Assembly (NCBI RefSeq): GCF_010645075.1
Contig: NZ_JAADZV010000013.1
Span: 62,001 to 126,000 of the forward strand
Direction: 5' to 3'
Origin: Flavobacterium limi
Lineage (GTDB): Bacteria > Bacteroidota > Bacteroidia > Flavobacteriales > Flavobacteriaceae
DNA: 64,000 bases
Under the pieces are notes generated by a model. That model searched no databases, was not told the origin of the DNA, and was given only the letters and a program-made list of their open reading frames with translations. This document shows, one piece after another, positions 62,128-64,000 of the stretch; positions within the stretch are counted from its first letter, which is position 1, and each line of letters begins with the position of its first letter. The position numbers and the translations under genes were made by a program.

Positions 62128-63462
62128 CTATTTTTTGAACTTTTTTGCAGGCTTTTCAGTTATTTCAACTTTATTTTGTAAAACATAATTAGCTAATAGC
62201 TTTTCAATTAATTCATCTTTTGTAAGATGATGAAAAACAGTTTTGACTTTTGTTTTTAATTCGTTCGAAATATCATGATTAGGTTTAATTTTAAAAATTT
62301 GTTTCGCCCACAAAAGCGTGTTATTTTCTTCTAAGCTTGCAATAGAAGGTTTTTTGAATTCGGTAAATTTCAAACCTAATTCTCTTTCAAAATCTGCAAT
62401 TTCAACAACTTCTTCCGGCTGCAAAACTGTCAGAGAAAGTCCTTTTGCTCCTGCCCTTGCCGTTCTTCCACTTCTGTGGACGTAATTCTCATAAGTATCA
62501 GGTAAATGATAATTTACGACATAAGAAATTTCTTTTACATCTATTCCTCTGGCTGCCAAATCAGTTGCTACTAAAATATTGATATATCCTTCGCGAAACT
62601 GTTCCATAATTCTGTCACGAATTCCCTGTGACAAACTGCCGTGAAGTGCTCCGGATGAAAAACGGTTTATAGCCAGATTTTTGGCCAGTTTGTTTACAGC
62701 AGCTTTAGTTTTACAGAAAATGATTCCGCGTTCTCCTTCCTTTGAGTTTAAAAAATGCATTAAAACATCTAATTTTTCAATAGGATCAACCACAATGTAT
62801 TCATGATCTATTCCCTGGTTTCCTATCGTTTCCATGTTGGCACTTATCTGAACTACATTTTTATTTAAGTAGTTCTGAATTAACTGTTTGATGGTTCCGG
62901 GCAATGTAGCGGAAAACAATATAGTACGATGTTTTTTAGGAAGTTCAGCAATGATTTCGTCTAAACTTTCTTTAAGGATAGCAACCATTTCGTCTGCTTC
63001 GTCTAAAATCAAATATTGGGTTTGTTTTAAGTCGATTGCTTTTCGCTGAATCAAATCAATCAAGCGCCCTGGTGTTGCTACCACAATATGGGTTGGATTT
63101 TTAAGTCGTTCGATTTGAGGTTTTATTGGAATTCCGCCACAAACAGATGCAATAGAAATATCTGGAATGTGTTTTGCGAAATCTTCCAGATTCTTGAAAA
63201 TCTGTTGTCCGAGTTCTCTTGTTGGTGTTAAAATGACAGCCTGAACAACTGGGGATTCAGTATTGACTGATTGTAACAATGGTAATCCGAAAGCTGCTGT
63301 TTTTCCAGTTCCGGTTTTGGCTAAGCCAACCAGATCGTGGATTTCAGATAAAAGTAACGGAATTGTTTTTTGCTGAATTTCGGTTGGTTCAACAATGTTC
63401 AGTTCGCTTAGTGCTTTTAAAATTGGTGCTGAAATTCCTAATGATGCAAATTGATTAGACAT
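62128..63462 (-). CDS. DEAD-box ATP-dependent RNA helicase
   Basis: The 444-residue protein contains the full helicase series. The Q motif is FASLGISAPILKALSELNIVEPTEIQQ, then VGLAKTGTGKTAAF (Walker A), TPTRELGQQ, VATPGRLIDL, LDEADEMV (DEAD), LFSATLPG, GIIFCKTKAAV, VATDLAARGID and YVHRSGRTARAG. The last 60 residues form a basic tail ending AKKFKK, shorter than in CshA or DeaD, with no recognised RNA-binding domain. It unwinds or remodels RNA, likely in ribosome assembly or mRNA turnover. Start at 63462 is supported by the Q-motif spacing. Confidence 0.93.
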   Translation of the reverse strand: MSNQFASLGISAPILKALSELNIVEPTEIQQKTIPLLLSEIHDLVGLAKTGTGKTAAFGLPLLQSVNTESPVVQAVILTPTRELGQQIFKNLEDFAKHIPDISIASVCGGIPIKPQIERLKNPTHIVVATPGRLIDLIQRKAIDLKQTQYLILDEADEMVAILKESLDEIIAELPKKHRTILFSATLPGTIKQLIQNYLNKNVVQISANMETIGNQGIDHEYIVVDPIEKLDVLMHFLNSKEGERGIIFCKTKAAVNKLAKNLAINRFSSGALHGSLSQGIRDRIMEQFREGYINILVATDLAARGIDVKEISYVVNYHLPDTYENYVHRSGRTARAGAKGLSLTVLQPEEVVEIADFERELGLKFTEFKKPSIASLEENNTLLWAKQIFKIKPNHDISNELKTKVKTVFHHLTKDELIEKLLANYVLQNKVEITEKPAKKFKK

Positions 63463-63555
63463 TGTTTTTATTTTAGGTTTTTAAATTTTGACTCTCCACT
63501 TAATATGTGGATTTGAAGTAGTTTTTTAAGATAATTAACGTCTTATAAAAACTAA

Positions 63556-63643
63556 AGCCCTAGCCCTGATGGAAACGGCATCCTTTTATGCCGGGGTTCG
63601 GCATAAAAGATATAGTGTACAGCAGGAAAGAGCTTCTTAATAA
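63556..63643. ncRNA. Flavobacterium structured element (Flavo-1-like), copy 3
   Basis: AGCCCTGATGGAAACGGCATCC, the stem TTTTATGCCG/CGGCATAAAA around GGGGTT, and GATATAGTGTACAGCAGGAAAGAGCTTC. This copy is closest to the form I recall from Flavobacterium genomes (GCGGCATCCTTTT...AAAAGATATAGCGGA...GCGGGA...AGCTCC). It lies 14 bases beyond the stop of the hydrolase gene, so on the minus strand it could form that gene's 3' end. Confidence 0.6.
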
Positions 63644-63656
63644 ATGAAAAATAATT

Positions 63657-64000
63657 TTAAAGTTCGATTGACTCTCCGATTTCGAGAAGCATCAGATCTT
63701 TACCTTTGTCGAAAAATTTACGGATTGATTCTTCGTGACTGATTTCGATATAACCAAATGTATCATAGTGATAACCGAGAACTTTGTCACATTCTAAAAA
63801 ATCAGAAGCGATAATCGCATCTTCAACATCCATTGTGAAATTATCTCCGATTGGTAATACAGCCAAATCCAGTTTTGTTCTCAAAGGTATCAGTTTCATA
63901 TCCATTGTCAACGCTGTATCTCCGGCAATATAGATGTTTTTGTGTTCACTTTCGATTACAAAACCTCCTGGATTCCCTCCATATGTGCCGTCAGGGAATG
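63657..64000 (-). CDS. Metallo-beta-lactamase-fold metal-dependent hydrolase (UPF0173-like), C-terminal part
   Basis: The frame continues past the window end, so the N-terminus is missing. Visible residues include GTYGGNPGGFVIESEHKNIY, then IAGDTALTMDMKLIPLRTKLDLAVLPIGDNFTMDVEDAIIASD and KVLGYHYDTFGYIE. The GDTAL Asp and the LGYHYDT His are the later metal ligands of the UPF0173 branch of MBL-fold hydrolases, cytoplasmic enzymes of unknown substrate. Internal Met at 63911 is not the start. A structured Flavobacterium element follows its stop. Confidence 0.85.
   Translation of the reverse strand, partial: FPDGTYGGNPGGFVIESEHKNIYIAGDTALTMDMKLIPLRTKLDLAVLPIGDNFTMDVEDAIIASDFLECDKVLGYHYDTFGYIEISHEESIRKFFDKGKDLMLLEIGESIEL

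Overview
The window is AT-rich DNA from a member of the Bacteroidota, most likely a Flavobacterium. Supporting signs are the TTTG-N17-TAnnTTTG type promoter at 10614, A/T-rich translation starts without strong Shine-Dalgarno sequences, and the gene families present: DUF892, DUF2243, a plug plus beta-barrel receptor, GH115 and a CheB/CheR-histidine kinase hybrid. Three copies of a dispersed structured element that I associate with Flavobacterium intergenic regions point the same way. No rRNA, tRNA, CRISPR array, integrase or transposase was recognised. The first gene (UvrD-like helicase) and the last (metallo-beta-lactamase-fold hydrolase) are cut by the window edges.

Layout. 0-5 kb: the helicase end, an acidic protein and a 1086-aa CheB/CheR/PAS/histidine-kinase hybrid. 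5-6.6 kb: two small proteins and a decayed ligD. 6.6-10.2 kb: SPW-repeat membrane proteins, a zinc alcohol dehydrogenase and a DUF2243 protein. 10.6-14.8 kb: glycosyltransferase, UDP-galactopyranose mutase and a glycosidase-like protein packed with no gaps, then a CinA-like amidohydrolase. 14.8-20.6 kb: a DUF892 protein, an uncharacterised 732-aa protein paired with a zinc dehydrogenase, and a DUF72 protein. 20.9-30.4 kb (mostly minus strand): a PaoABC-type molybdenum aldehyde oxidoreductase, a DHA2-type MFS pump, a catalase-family/SMP-30/sorbosone-dehydrogenase operon and a second DUF892 protein. Much of 5-30 kb reads as stress and detoxification functions.

30.4-58 kb is a mosaic accessory region. 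It holds a chromate-resistance cluster (ChrB-domain/AraC fusion, outer-membrane-like protein, ChrA, broken superoxide dismutase) and a DoxX protein with a large outer-membrane receptor. Next is a tandemly duplicated gene of unknown function, then a plant-polysaccharide operon (GH2, GH28, GH115) with a membrane-spanning regulator but no SusC/SusD. After that comes a minus-strand run of CPBP protease, exported Nudix-like protein, Ntn hydrolase and S41 peptidase, divergent from a small membrane HTH regulator whose start is preceded by a perfect 20-bp palindrome. DeoR, VOC and MFS genes follow. This whole stretch is dotted with copies of a 119-120-bp hairpin-forming repeat (five full, two truncated, two divergent). 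One copy has been duplicated together with its neighbouring gene as a 912-bp unit whose ends fall on the repeat edge. I regard this repeat family as the best candidate for something undescribed. 58-64 kb returns to housekeeping-like genes: S41 lipoprotein, NDH-2, GNAT and DEAD-box helicase.

At least six genes are broken (ligD, sod, a thioredoxin-like gene, an SDR fragment, a small secreted protein, a short ORF with an internal stop). Several breaks lie at homopolymers, so sequencing error should be excluded before calling them decay.
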